64,000 nucleotides of DNA from assembly GCF_049056525.1 (NCBI RefSeq), contig NZ_JBHUPT010000023.1, forward strand, positions 1 through 64,000, in the 5' to 3' direction. A program made the position numbers and the translations under genes. The notes below the pieces were generated by a model that ran no database searches, was not told the origin of the DNA, and worked only from the letters and a program-made list of their open reading frames with translations. This document shows, piece after piece, positions 52,241 to 61,163 of the stretch. The stretch's first letter is position 1. Each line of letters opens with the position of its first letter. Origin of the DNA: Leisingera coralii. Lineage in GTDB: Bacteria > Pseudomonadota > Alphaproteobacteria > Rhodobacterales > Rhodobacteraceae.

Positions 52241-53959
52241 TCAGCTGCGGGTGCCGGAGAAGCGTGCCTGCCAGTCTTCGCGCTGCTCGTCGGTGATCTT
52301 GGCGAACAGCACCTCCGGCACGGTGAAGCCGTGGCCCGCGGGCAGGGCGGAGAGCGCTGCCGCCACATCCTCGGGCCAGCTGCGGTCGTCAGAGTTCAGC
52401 GCCGCCATCAGCGTGTCGGTGGCGTGCGGGATGAAGGGCGCGGACAGCACTGCATAAAGGCGGATCAGGTTCAGGCCAAGACGCACCTGAGCGGCGGCGC
52501 GCTCGGGGTCTTCCTTGAACACCGACCAGGGGGCGGCGGACTGCAGGTATTCGTTGCCGGCAACCCAGATCGCCCGCAGCTCTTGCGCCGACTTTCGGAC
52601 CTCCATCGCCTCCATGTGGCCCTCATAGGCGCGGATGCGGGTGGTCAGCTCGTCGATCAGCGCCGCTTCCTGCGCGCCGTATTCGCCGCCCTCGGGAACC
52701 TGCTCGCCGAACTTGGAGCGGCAGAACTTGGTGATGCGGCTGACAAAGTTGCCCAGCACGTCCGCCAGGTCCTTGTTCACCGACTGCTGGAAGTTCTCCC
52801 AGGTGAATTCGGAATCGCTGCTTTCCGGCGCGTGGGACAACAGCCACCAGCGCCAGTAATCGGCGGGCAGGATCTCCAGCGCCTGGTCCATGAACACGCC
52901 GCGGCCCTGCGAGGTGGAGAACTGGCCGCCGTCATAGTTCAGGTAGTTAAAGGATTTCAGGTGGTCGACCATCTTCCACGGCTCGCCGGAGCCAAGGATG
53001 GTGGCCGGGAACGACAGGGTGTGGAAGGGGACGTTGTCCTTGCCCATGAACTGGACGTATTTGACGTCCTCCGCGCCCTTGTCGGTGCGCCACCAGCGCT
53101 GCCAATCAGCATCCGTTTTGCCGTTGGCCTCGGCCCATTCGGCGGCGCAGGCGATGTATTCGATCGGCGCGTCGAACCAGACGTAGAAGACCTTACCTTC
53201 CATGCCCGGCCAGTCCTCGTCGCCTTTCTTAACCGGCACACCCCAGTCCAGGTCGCGGGTGATGCCGCGGTCCTGCAGGCCGTCGCCGTCATGCAGCCAC
53301 TTCTTGGCGATCGAGGTGGTCAGGACCGGCCAGTCCTTCTTGGAGTCGATCCAGGCGTCCAGCTGGTCCTTCAGCTGCGACTGGCACAGGTACAGGTGCT
53401 TGGTCTCGCGCACTTCCAGATCGGTGGAGCCGGACACGGCGGAGCGCGGGTTGATCAGGTCGGTCGGGTCCAGCTGCTTGGTGCATTCCTCGCACTGGTC
53501 GCCGCGGGCGCGCTCATAGCCGCAGTTGGGGCAGGTGCCCTCGATATAACGGTCGGGCAGGAAGCGGCCGTCGGCATTGGAATAGACCTGTTTCTCGGTC
53601 ACTTCGCGGATCAGGCCGGCCTCGGCCAGCTTGCCTGCGAAATGCTGGGTCAGCGCATGGTTCTGCGGGCTGGAGGAGCGGCCGAAGTGGTCGAACGACA
53701 GGGCAAAGCCCTTGGCGATCTCCGACTGGATGCCATGCATCTCGGCGCAGTATTCCGCAACCGGCTTGTCCGCCTTGGCGGCGGCCAGCTCAGCCGGGGT
53801 GCCGTGCTCGTCGGTGGCGCAGAGGAACATCACCTCATTGCCGCGTCCGCGCTGGAACCGGGCGTAAAGGTCGGCAGGCAGCTGCGAGCCCACCAGGTTG
53901 CCCAGATGCTTGATCCCGTTGATGTAGGGGATCGCCGAAGTGATCAGAATGCGTGCCAT
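52241..53959 (-). CDS. metG: Methionyl-tRNA synthetase
   Basis: 572 residues from the ATG at 53959. HIGH-like motif in ITSAIPYINGIKHLGNLVGS, a zinc knuckle with four Cys (GTCPNCGYERARGDQCEECT), a VWFDAPIEYIACAAEWA block, and the KMSKS equivalent as QFSTSQGRGVF. The C-terminal anticodon domain is short and lacks the tRNA-binding appendix of the E. coli enzyme. Transcribed alone, ending in a strong terminator. Confidence 0.95.
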   Translation of the reverse strand: MARILITSAIPYINGIKHLGNLVGSQLPADLYARFQRGRGNEVMFLCATDEHGTPAELAAAKADKPVAEYCAEMHGIQSEIAKGFALSFDHFGRSSSPQNHALTQHFAGKLAEAGLIREVTEKQVYSNADGRFLPDRYIEGTCPNCGYERARGDQCEECTKQLDPTDLINPRSAVSGSTDLEVRETKHLYLCQSQLKDQLDAWIDSKKDWPVLTTSIAKKWLHDGDGLQDRGITRDLDWGVPVKKGDEDWPGMEGKVFYVWFDAPIEYIACAAEWAEANGKTDADWQRWWRTDKGAEDVKYVQFMGKDNVPFHTLSFPATILGSGEPWKMVDHLKSFNYLNYDGGQFSTSQGRGVFMDQALEILPADYWRWWLLSHAPESSDSEFTWENFQQSVNKDLADVLGNFVSRITKFCRSKFGEQVPEGGEYGAQEAALIDELTTRIRAYEGHMEAMEVRKSAQELRAIWVAGNEYLQSAAPWSVFKEDPERAAAQVRLGLNLIRLYAVLSAPFIPHATDTLMAALNSDDRSWPEDVAAALSALPAGHGFTVPEVLFAKITDEQREDWQARFSGTRS

Positions 53960-54156
53960 GCCATCCATCCAGGTAATGCGTCAAAGGCCCGTCTAGCCTA
54001 TGCGGCGGGCGGCGGAAACCCCGCCTGCGGAATTCGGCAGAAATAAGGGGCGCAGGCACAGTTCGCGCTTGATCTGCAATCGGGGCTGACGCACTCAATG
54101 GTTGCGAAACTCTATTTGAAACCCTTGAAAGTTCACGAGGGCGTTACCATATCGAC

Positions 54157-54174
54157 TGTATACCAATGCATACA
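54157..54174. promoter_or_regulatory. Inverted repeat ahead of the YqiJ/flotillin pair
   Basis: TGTAT-N8-ATACA (54157-54174), 20 bases before the GTG start of the YqiJ-like gene, overlapping a possible -10 TACAAT. It could be an operator; the binding protein is unknown. Confidence 0.35.
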
Positions 54175-54193
54175 ATAATGAGGCATTTCATCG

Positions 54194-54919
54194 GTGTTTG
54201 ACTTTCTGCTTGATGGCGCCTTTGCGCCGTTTTCCCTTGCGCTTGCCCTGCTGGGCGGTCTGGCGGTTCTGGAGCTGCTGGCGCTTCTGCTGGGCGGCAG
54301 CCTGATCGGCAGTGATGGCGACGCAGGGCTAGATGCGGCGGATGGTGCAGACATCGGCGGCTTCCCAGATGCCGCCGACCTGGGCGATCTGGGCGACGTT
54401 GATCTGGCGGATCTGGACGGTGCGGACACCGCGGACAGTGCCGGGGCGGCGGACGCTTCGGGCAGCCTGGCGTCCTGGCTGGGGCTGGGACGGATGCCGG
54501 CGCTGATCTGGCTGGCGGCTCTGCTGATGGGCTTTGGCCTGTCCGGCATCGGCTTGCAGATGGTGCTGAAGTCCTATCTGGGCTTTGCCGCGCCTGCCTG
54601 GATGCCGGGCCTGCCGGCGGGGGCCTTTGGCCTGTGGTTTGCGCGCGGCTTTGGCGGTGTGTTCGCCCGGCTGCTGCCGCAGACCGAGACCGAAGCGCTG
54701 TCGGAGCGCAGCCTGGGCCGCCGCCGCGGTGTGATCACCCAAGGCACCGCTGCGCAAGGCAGGCCGGCCGAGGTGCGGGTCACCGATGGTTATGGCAATG
54801 CCCATTACCTGCGCGCCGAGCCCTTTCAGGCGGGCGAGGAGCTGGCCCAGGGCACCGAAGTGCTGGTGATGCGCGACCGCCGCAAGGACCGGTACGTGCT
54901 GATCCCGCTGTCCGAGTGA
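54194..54919 (+). CDS. yqiJ: YqiJ-like membrane protein with OB fold
   Basis: 241 residues starting at GTG, with GAGG eleven bases upstream. Membrane segments near 12-35, 95-120 and 130-150, separated by an Asp/Ala-rich acidic stretch (residues 40-90). The C-terminal domain (RRRGVITQGTAAQGRPAEVR; VLVMRDRRKDRYVLIPL) is an OB-like fold as in the YqiJ/NfeD-related family. It precedes a YqiK-type flotillin by 98 bases; such pairs organise membrane microdomains or stress response. Acidic insert appears longer than usual. Confidence 0.8.
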   Translation: MFDFLLDGAFAPFSLALALLGGLAVLELLALLLGGSLIGSDGDAGLDAADGADIGGFPDAADLGDLGDVDLADLDGADTADSAGAADASGSLASWLGLGRMPALIWLAALLMGFGLSGIGLQMVLKSYLGFAAPAWMPGLPAGAFGLWFARGFGGVFARLLPQTETEALSERSLGRRRGVITQGTAAQGRPAEVRVTDGYGNAHYLRAEPFQAGEELAQGTEVLVMRDRRKDRYVLIPLSE

Positions 54920-55017
54920 CCTGCCGGACTGACCCGTCCGAATGACCTGCCGGGCGGGCCTGCCCGGAAAACTGAAACCAATAAACTCTGACTTTTTTCT
55001 CCAAGGAGGTATTCCGC

Positions 55018-56784
55018 ATGGAATTTCAATTCATGCTCATTGTCGTGGTGAGCGCTCTTGTTTTTCTTCTGGTCTTTGGCCTGGTTCTGGGCCGGCTTTA
55101 CCGGCGGGCCACCCGCGAAATCAGCCTGGTCAAGACCGGGGCGGGCGGCAAGAAGGTGATCATGGACGGGGGCACGATCATCGTGCCGCTGCTGCATGAG
55201 GTAAGCCCGGTCAACATGAAGACCCTGCGCCTTGAGGTGAAGCGCGACGGCGACGCGGCGCTGATCACCCAGGACCGGATGCGGGTGGACGTGGGCGTCG
55301 AGTTCTATGTCTCGGTCATGGCGACCGCCGAGGGCATCGCCCGCGCCGCGCAGACCCTGGGCGACCGGACCTTTGACGTCGAGCAGCTGCGCGAGATGAT
55401 CGAAGGCAAGCTGATTGACGGTTTGCGGGCGGTGGCCGCGCAGATGACCATGGACGGGCTGCACGAAAACCGTGCCGATTTTGTCCAGGAGGTGCAGAAT
55501 GCGGTGTCCGAGGACCTGCTGAAAAACGGCCTGTCGCTGGAATCCGTCTCGCTGACCGCGCTGGACCAGACCCCGTTTGAGGCGCTGGACGAAAACAACG
55601 CCTTTAACGCCGTCGGTATGCGCAAGCTGGCCGAGGTGATTGCGGTCTCCAAGAAAGAACGCGCGCAGATCGACGCCGAGGCCGAAGTGGCCGTGCGCCG
55701 GGCTGCAATGGAGGCGGAACGCCAGCGTCTGGCCATCGAGCAGGACGAGGAGCAGGCCAAGATCGAGCAGGCCAAGCAGATCGAGACTATGAAGGCCGCG
55801 CAGGAGGCCGAGGTCGCCCAGCGGCGCGAGGACTCGATGCGTGAAACCGAACGGGCGCGGATTGCCCGGGAGGAAGCCATCCGCTCGGCCGAGATCACCC
55901 GCGAGGCCAAGATCCGCGATGCCGAGATCGCCAAGGAGCGCGCGGTCCGCGAGGCAGAAATCGCCAAGGAGCGCGAGCTGGAAGTGGCCGAGCAGGAGCG
56001 CCAGATCATCATCGCGCAGAAGTCCGAGGAAGAGAGCCGGGCGCGTGCCTCTGCCGACCTGGCACGGGCTGAGGCGACCAAGGCGACCGAAGCGGTGGCA
56101 ACCGCCCGCGAAGTGGCCGAGGCCGAGCGTCAGAAGCAGATCACGCTGATCGAGGCCACCCGCGAGGCGGAGCGCCAGGCGACCGGCATCCGTCTGGCCG
56201 CCCAGGCCGAGAAGGAAGCCGCCGCCGACCGCGCCGAAGCGCGGCGTGAGGAGGCGCAGGCCGAGGCGGACGCGCTGAACATCCGCGCCGAGGCCAAGAA
56301 GAACGACATGCTGGCCGAAGCCGAGGGCAAGCGCGCAATTGTCGAGGCGGAGAATGCGCTGTCGGGCGAACTGATCCGGATGAAGATCGACATGGCCCGG
56401 ATCGAGGCGATGCCTGCAATCATCACCGAGATGGTGAAGCCGGCCGAGAAGATCGACTCGATCAAGATCCACCAGGTGAGCGGCATCGGCGCCGGTGCGC
56501 CCTACAGCGCGGCGGGGGCCGGGGCTGGCGCGGACAAGCCGGTGGTGAACCAGGCGCTGGATTCGATCATGGGCATGGCGGTGCAGATGCCCGCGCTGAA
56601 GAAACTGGGCGAGGAGCTGGGGCTGTCGATGGAAAACGGCGTCAGCGGCGTCGCCAGCCAGGCGCTGGGCGTGGAGCCGGAGGCCGTGGAGCCGCAAGCG
56701 GCCGAAGCCATCGGCGCGCCGCGGCTGAACGGCGCCGCGGTGGAAGAGGCCGGCGAGGAAGAAACCGCAGCCGCGCAGAGCTGA
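55018..56784 (+). CDS. yqiK: Flotillin family protein (YqiK-like)
   Basis: 588 residues. N-terminal membrane segment (LIVVVSALVFLLVFGLVLGR, about 8-27), SPFH/Band-7 domain (35-190: EVKRDGDAALITQDRMRVDV), and a very long charged coiled coil (about 210-440, rich in Glu, Ala, Arg and Lys). The C-terminal tail is acidic/Ala-rich. The strong ribosome site (AAGGAGG) suggests high expression. It likely forms a membrane scaffold with the YqiJ-like protein. Confidence 0.9.
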   Translation: MEFQFMLIVVVSALVFLLVFGLVLGRLYRRATREISLVKTGAGGKKVIMDGGTIIVPLLHEVSPVNMKTLRLEVKRDGDAALITQDRMRVDVGVEFYVSVMATAEGIARAAQTLGDRTFDVEQLREMIEGKLIDGLRAVAAQMTMDGLHENRADFVQEVQNAVSEDLLKNGLSLESVSLTALDQTPFEALDENNAFNAVGMRKLAEVIAVSKKERAQIDAEAEVAVRRAAMEAERQRLAIEQDEEQAKIEQAKQIETMKAAQEAEVAQRREDSMRETERARIAREEAIRSAEITREAKIRDAEIAKERAVREAEIAKERELEVAEQERQIIIAQKSEEESRARASADLARAEATKATEAVATAREVAEAERQKQITLIEATREAERQATGIRLAAQAEKEAAADRAEARREEAQAEADALNIRAEAKKNDMLAEAEGKRAIVEAENALSGELIRMKIDMARIEAMPAIITEMVKPAEKIDSIKIHQVSGIGAGAPYSAAGAGAGADKPVVNQALDSIMGMAVQMPALKKLGEELGLSMENGVSGVASQALGVEPEAVEPQAAEAIGAPRLNGAAVEEAGEEETAAAQS

Positions 56785-56804
56785 TTGCGGGTATCCCAAA
56801 AGCT

Positions 56805-56838
56805 AAAAAAGGGGGCGGCGTTTTCCGTCCCCTTTTTT
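56805..56838. terminator. Rho-independent terminator after the flotillin gene
   Basis: AAAAAAGGGG/CCCCTTTTTT stem with a 14-base loop. It works in both directions and separates the flotillin gene from the convergent MFS gene. Confidence 0.85.
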
Positions 56839-56923
56839 CATGCGTAAACAAATCTTTAAACGGTCAGAAATGCTGCCGGAATGTTTCGCGCGCGAAACAT
56901 TTGGACAGAGGTGCTGACCTGTT

Positions 56924-58147
56924 TTACCGCCGTTCGCGCGTCCGTTTCAGCAGGCGGCCGATGGTGAAAGAGGTGCGCGGCGCATAGACGTAGCTGGTGC
57001 GCTCTTCCGGGGTCGCCCGGACTTTCATCCGGCTGAGGCCGAACACGATCAGCAGCACATGGCCGCCGGCGACATAGGCAAACAGCGCGGGCGGACCGTA
57101 GGCATCGATCAGCGACGAGGAGACATAGGGCGAGGCGATGGCGCCAAGCGCATACCAGAACATCAGCGCCGCCGACAGCTCGACCCGCTCGGCGGAGGTA
57201 GCAAAGTCATTGGCGTGCGCGGCTGAGACCGAGAAGATCGGGAAGGTGGTGAAGCCGAAGAACCCCGCGGCCAGCATCACGCCGATTGTGCCGCTGCCGC
57301 TGGCTGCCATGGTGATGGCGCAGCTGAGGATGGCGGCCCCCGACAGCCAGATCAGCACCCAGCGGCGGTCGTATTTGTCGGCCAGCCAGCCCATCGGGTA
57401 CTGCGCCAGCGCCCCGCCCAGCACGAAGGAGGCGAGGAAGAAGGCGATCTGATCGATGGCGAGGCCGACTTCCTGGCCGTAGACCGGGCCGACCATGCGG
57501 AAGGAGGCGGAACTGAGCGCGGCGACGATCACGCCCGCCACGCCCAGCGGCGAGCAGCGCCAGGCCAGTTTGGGGCGCAGGCGGGGGGCGTCGGGGGTTT
57601 CCGGCTGGTTGGCCTTGGTCAGGGTCAGCGGCAGCAGCGCCGCGCAGCACAGCAGCGCCAGCAGGTTGTAGGAGACATAGGCCGCGGGCGGCAGCACCGC
57701 GATGATCAGCTGCGCCGCCAGCGAGGCGCTCATATCGGCAATCCGGTAGGTGCCCATGGCCCGGCCGCGGTTCTCGTTGGTGACCTTGGCGTTGAGCCAG
57801 GCTTCGATCACCGTGTAACAGCCTGCCACGCAGAGGCCGGAGGCGATCCGCATCGCCGCCCAGGCATAGGGGTTGTTGGTCAGCGTATGCCCCAGCAGCC
57901 CCATGGCGCCCAGCGCGGTGCAGACTGCAAAGGCGCGGGCGTGGCCGACATTGCCCATCAGCCGCGGCGCCCACCAGCAGCCGATGAAGAAGCCGAAGAA
58001 ATGGGCTGAGCCGAGCAGACCGATCTGCTCCTTGCTGAAATTCAGCGTCAGGCCGGAGATGGCATCGAGCGGGCCGACGCCTCCGGTCGACAGCTGCAGC
58101 AGGATGACGGAAAGGAACAGGGCGGCAAATGAGATGATCAGGCGCAT
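56924..58147 (-). CDS. MFS transporter (YcaD-like)
   Basis: 407 residues from the ATG at 58147, with 12 membrane helices. The GCWWAPRLMGNVGHARAFAV loop, NENRGRAMGTYRIADMSASL, and the mid-loop GWLADKYDRRWVLI (MFS signature) are clear. Resembles the YcaD group of unknown efflux substrates. The longer open frame upstream is not used, as it runs through the YceI gene. Confidence 0.88.
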   Translation of the reverse strand: MRLIISFAALFLSVILLQLSTGGVGPLDAISGLTLNFSKEQIGLLGSAHFFGFFIGCWWAPRLMGNVGHARAFAVCTALGAMGLLGHTLTNNPYAWAAMRIASGLCVAGCYTVIEAWLNAKVTNENRGRAMGTYRIADMSASLAAQLIIAVLPPAAYVSYNLLALLCCAALLPLTLTKANQPETPDAPRLRPKLAWRCSPLGVAGVIVAALSSASFRMVGPVYGQEVGLAIDQIAFFLASFVLGGALAQYPMGWLADKYDRRWVLIWLSGAAILSCAITMAASGSGTIGVMLAAGFFGFTTFPIFSVSAAHANDFATSAERVELSAALMFWYALGAIASPYVSSSLIDAYGPPALFAYVAGGHVLLIVFGLSRMKVRATPEERTSYVYAPRTSFTIGRLLKRTRERR

Positions 58148-58251
58148 AACGGCCCGACCATGACAGGCTGAGGCGGCATTGCCAGCCGGTTTCCGCCAAA
58201 CCCGTGTCGTATTTTTGCGCGCCGGTGCTTTTCGGCACCCCGGCAGCGGGG

Positions 58252-58872
58252 TCAGCGGGCCTGCCGGATGCGGGCCCTGACCGCGAGGCTCACCCGGTCG
58301 GCGACCAGATTGGCGTATCCGGTGGCGCCAAAGGCCGCGCGGCTGAGATGGCCGGAAAGATGCACGTCCAGTTCCCGCAGGTCGTCCGGCGCGGTGCCGG
58401 GGCGGCGGTAGAGCGCGGCCTGCAGGGTGATCGGCCGGGTGGTGCCGCGCAGGGTGAGATCGCCGGTGATCTGCGCGCCGCCGGACAGCCGCCCGCCGGG
58501 CCCGAGGCGGATCCGGGTGGAGCGGAAGCGGATCTCCGGGAACCGGGCGGTGTCCAGAATGCCCGGGCTTTTCAGCGCTTCGGTGGCAAAGATCAGCCCG
58601 GTCCGGGCGCGCCGCGCGTCGAGGGTGATGTCGGCCTGGCTGCGGGCCAGGTTCTGCGGGTCGATGCGGATGCGGGCCGCGTGGACCGGCATCCGGCCCT
58701 GCTGGGGCTGGCCGTTGAGCAGGAAGATGAAGCGGACGTCGGTGGCCTCCGGGATCAGGCGGTACGGCAGCGGTGCTGCCATGAGCGCCTGCGGCGCCAG
58801 CAGCACGGCGCTGAGGGTGGCCAGCAGGCGGCGGCGCTGTATCCGGGCAGGCGGTCTCCGGGCTGTTTGCAT
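58252..58872 (-). CDS. YceI-family periplasmic protein
   Basis: 206 residues. A signal-like segment follows an Arg-rich tip (RIQRRRLLATLSAVLLAPQALMAA), which may be Tat-type. The YceI lipocalin-like fold is supported by YRLIPEATDVRFIFLLNG, FPEIRFRSTRIR, and GDLTLRGTTRPITL. It could bind an isoprenoid quinone-like lipid. Its 3' end is at the MFS gene upstream region; 5' end faces the imuA hairpin. Confidence 0.82.
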   Translation of the reverse strand: MQTARRPPARIQRRRLLATLSAVLLAPQALMAAPLPYRLIPEATDVRFIFLLNGQPQQGRMPVHAARIRIDPQNLARSQADITLDARRARTGLIFATEALKSPGILDTARFPEIRFRSTRIRLGPGGRLSGGAQITGDLTLRGTTRPITLQAALYRRPGTAPDDLRELDVHLSGHLSRAAFGATGYANLVADRVSLAVRARIRQAR

Positions 58873-59035
58873 GCGGCTTTCCCAATCCGTTTTGCGGGCT
58901 GCCGTCTGAGCTTATCCGGGTTTTCCGAAGGCGGGGGCTCACTTTCCCGCGTGCATCCGTGAAGGTCTTGGCCCTTTCGCAAAGCTGCGGCGGGCTCCCG
59001 CCAGGCGCCGGCTTTTTGGCAAAAGCCATTGCCTG

Positions 59036-59074
59036 TTGGGCCCGGCACCGGGCTGTGCCCGGTGCCGGGCCCAA
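59036..59074 (-). terminator. Very strong hairpin after the imuA-like gene
   Basis: An 18-base perfect stem (TTGGGCCCGGCACCGGGC and its complement) with a three-base TGT loop, six bases after the imuA-like stop. No T-run follows. Confidence 0.6.
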
Positions 59075-59079
59075 AGCCG

Positions 59080-59847
59080 CTAAGGCGGTGCTGGCGCAGC
59101 CAGGGCCGCCTGCGGGTGCGGGAGGGCACTGGTCTGCTCATCGGCCTGGCCGTGGGGCAGAGCTTGGGGCAGGCCTTGGGCGGTCAGGGCAGGATCCGTG
59201 GCTGCCGGGGACGCCGGAACAGCCCGCAGCGCACCGCCGGCGGCGGCCTGGAGGACCAGCCAGCTGCAGGGCGGCAGGGTGCGGGCGCGCAGGCGCTGCA
59301 GGCTCCAGCAGCTTTGGCTGCCTGCGCTGTCATCACAGGCCAAGCGGTTATGGGCCGCGCGGTGGTGGGCGGGGGCCAGGTGCCAGCGGCTTTCGATGCC
59401 CTGGGCGCCGCCCTGGCCGGGCGTCAGCAGCAGGCCCAGCGGCGCCGGGCCGAAGCGCCCGCCGGCCTCCGCCGCCAGGTGCAGCCGCCGCACCGGGGTC
59501 ATGGCGGGCGGCTCGGACAGTTCGGCCACCACCAGCGCCGCCGCGCCGCTGCGCAGGGCTTCCTCCATGGCCCAGAGCTGATCCTCTGTCCGGGCGGCCT
59601 GCACGAACAGGAAACGGGCGGGGCTGGCGCAGGCGGCCAGCCCGTCCGGGTTCAGCTGGCGGCCGCCCCGCGGCGGGGACAGCCACAGCACCGGTCCCGT
59701 GGCGGCGGCGGCGAGCCAGAGCGCAAAGCGGTGGCGGGCGGGGCCGCAGGCCTCATGCGTGCGGCCGTGTTCCAGGGCAATCCCCTCCATCAGGGGCAGT
59801 GCCGGGCGGGGGCTGTGGCGGCGGCGGTTGAGCAGGTGAGTCGGCAT
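59080..59847 (-). CDS. imuA: ImuA-like SOS mutagenesis protein (RecA-fold, no P-loop)
   Basis: 255 residues. THEACGPARHRFALWLAAAA, GPVLWLSPPRG, LNPDGLAACASPARFLFVQA, TEDQLWAMEEALRSGAAALVV, LTPVRRLHLAAEAG and GLLLTPGQGGAQGIESRW are as in alphaproteobacterial ImuA proteins, which form a mutasome with ImuB and DnaE2. The Walker A motif is absent. A LexA box (59864-59878) lies 17 bases upstream. No imuB or dnaE2 follows here; the next minus-strand gene is yceI. It may work with ImuB and DnaE2 coded elsewhere, or alone. Confidence 0.8.
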   Translation of the reverse strand: MPTHLLNRRRHSPRPALPLMEGIALEHGRTHEACGPARHRFALWLAAAATGPVLWLSPPRGGRQLNPDGLAACASPARFLFVQAARTEDQLWAMEEALRSGAAALVVAELSEPPAMTPVRRLHLAAEAGGRFGPAPLGLLLTPGQGGAQGIESRWHLAPAHHRAAHNRLACDDSAGSQSCWSLQRLRARTLPPCSWLVLQAAAGGALRAVPASPAATDPALTAQGLPQALPHGQADEQTSALPHPQAALAAPAPP

Positions 59848-59863
59848 GGGGGAAATGTAGCAT

Positions 59864-59878
59864 GTTCGCTATTTGTTC
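59864..59878 (-). promoter_or_regulatory. LexA (SOS) box of the imuA-like gene
   Basis: GTTC-N7-GTTC (59864-59867 and 59875-59878), the exact alphaproteobacterial LexA consensus, 17 bases ahead of the start codon. It predicts induction by DNA damage. Confidence 0.8.
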
Positions 59879-60012
59879 TCAATTGGCGGATCCGCGGGAC
59901 AGAGGCTCTCCCGCCCGGACCCGCGCCTCCGCGGGAGGCGCTGTTCCGGTTGGGCCGGGCGCCGCGCGATGCGCGGCGCGGCAGCGCTTGCGGCAGGCCG
60001 GTTCAGACCCTG

Positions 60013-60667
60013 TCAGGCCGGGGCGAGCGCGTCTTCCTGCGTCTGGAAGAACTCAGTCCTTGCATGGGTCTCGATCCAGGGTTTGGGGCGCGCAGCGCTG
60101 CAGCAGGCTGAAGCGGAAATCCGGCAGCACCTCCGGCAGGGGCTGTTCAACGCTGTCAGCCGGGTGCGGGTCGTGATCGCCGTGAAGCGCGATCACCGGG
60201 CAGCGGATCCTGGCCGCGTCCCGCAACAGCGCGCCGGAGCGGCGCAGCGCCGCAGCCTCGGCCCGGACGCTTTCGAAAATCCTGCGGTCAAAGGAGGGGC
60301 GCGGAGGCCGCAGATCCGGCAGCAGCAAATACCCCCTCCGCCTTGTCCCGCAGCTGCACCGCGCGGGCCAGCCCTGTTGCCGTCTCCATGCCGGAGCCGC
60401 CAGCAGACAGGCCAGCCAGGCACCTCAGGAAAAGCTGATCAGAACCGCGGGGCCTGCGCAGGCCGCCTCCAGCTGGAGCCGCAATTCGGAGATTTGGCCG
60501 CCCACGGAGGCCCCGGACGGCCAGGGTTCCAGCACGTCATAGCCGCGCGCGGCCAGCTCTTGCGCCACCGGGGCTCCCCCGTCGGCGGCGCCCGGGCCGC
60601 AGTGCAGAACGGCAGCGGTGAACGGCGGGGCGCCGGGCCGCCGGGGGAAAGGCGCGGCGGGCTGCAT
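60013..60667 (-). pseudogene. Alpha/beta hydrolase pseudogene
   Basis: Reading from the ATG at 60667: AAVLHCGPGAADGGAPVAQELAARGYDV, then VLISFS followed by TGA (60423-60425) exactly where a Trp of the SWGAWLACLLAA nucleophile elbow is expected. The same frame continues with GAWLACLLAAPA, then changes frame over an ARAVQLRDKAEGV-like segment, returns to LLLPDLRPPRPSFDRRIF, and later ALHGDHDPHP. Another shift before the end hides the HKPWIETHARTEFF tail, stop at 60013. At least one nonsense change and two frameshifts; not functional. It lies behind the rhodanese genes on the same strand. Confidence 0.75.
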
Positions 60668-60687
60668 TCTGCAACTCCTTGCGCAGC

Positions 60688-61089
60688 TCAGCCTTCGCGC
60701 GGCACCACCGGACCGCCTTGTTTGGCCCATTCGGTGAAGCCGCCCTCCAGATGCACCACCGGTTTCAGCCCCATCTCCATCGCTGCCTTGGCACTCAGTG
60801 CCGAGCGCCAGGCGCTGGCGCAATAGAACACATAGGTCTTGTCCTGGTTGAACACCGGCTTGTGATAGGGGCTGTCCGGGTCGATCCAGAACTCCAGCAT
60901 CCCGCGGGGGCAGGAAAACGCGCCGGGGATCATGCCGCTGCGCTGCAGTTCGCGGATGTCGCGCAGGTCGATGAAGACGTAATTCTCGTCGAGCACCTTC
61001 TGCTTGGCGTCCTCCACGCTCATGGTGTCCACAAGGCTGTTTGCCTCGGCCAGCAGCGCCTTGACTCCCTTGGTGATGGTCTGCGGCAT
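60688..61089 (-). CDS. Rhodanese-like protein, copy A
   Basis: 133 residues. Single rhodanese domain: VFIDLRDIRELQRSGMIPGA, CPRGMLEFWIDPDSP, active-site Cys100 in VFYCASAWRSALSA, and HLEGGFTEWAKQGGP. The active-site loop CASAWRSA is of the sulfur-transfer type (six-residue loop). It is a tandem paralogue of the gene at 61164, and shares a WIDPDSP insert with it. Likely sulfur carrier or thiosulfate/persulfide handling. Confidence 0.88.
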   Translation of the reverse strand: MPQTITKGVKALLAEANSLVDTMSVEDAKQKVLDENYVFIDLRDIRELQRSGMIPGAFSCPRGMLEFWIDPDSPYHKPVFNQDKTYVFYCASAWRSALSAKAAMEMGLKPVVHLEGGFTEWAKQGGPVVPREG

Positions 61090-61163
61090 TCCGCGTTCTC
61101 CCGTTGTCTTACAGGAGACAGGCTGCAGAGTTTTGCGCCCGGGTGCAAGCCGCCGGGGGCTGC

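Noticed and set aside
52118..54046. 642-residue plus-strand frame
   Set aside because: Antisense to metG, which has all synthetase motifs.
56924..59074. 716-residue minus-strand frame joined to the MFS gene
   Set aside because: The part beyond 58147 is a shadow of yceI; the MFS fold starts at 58147.
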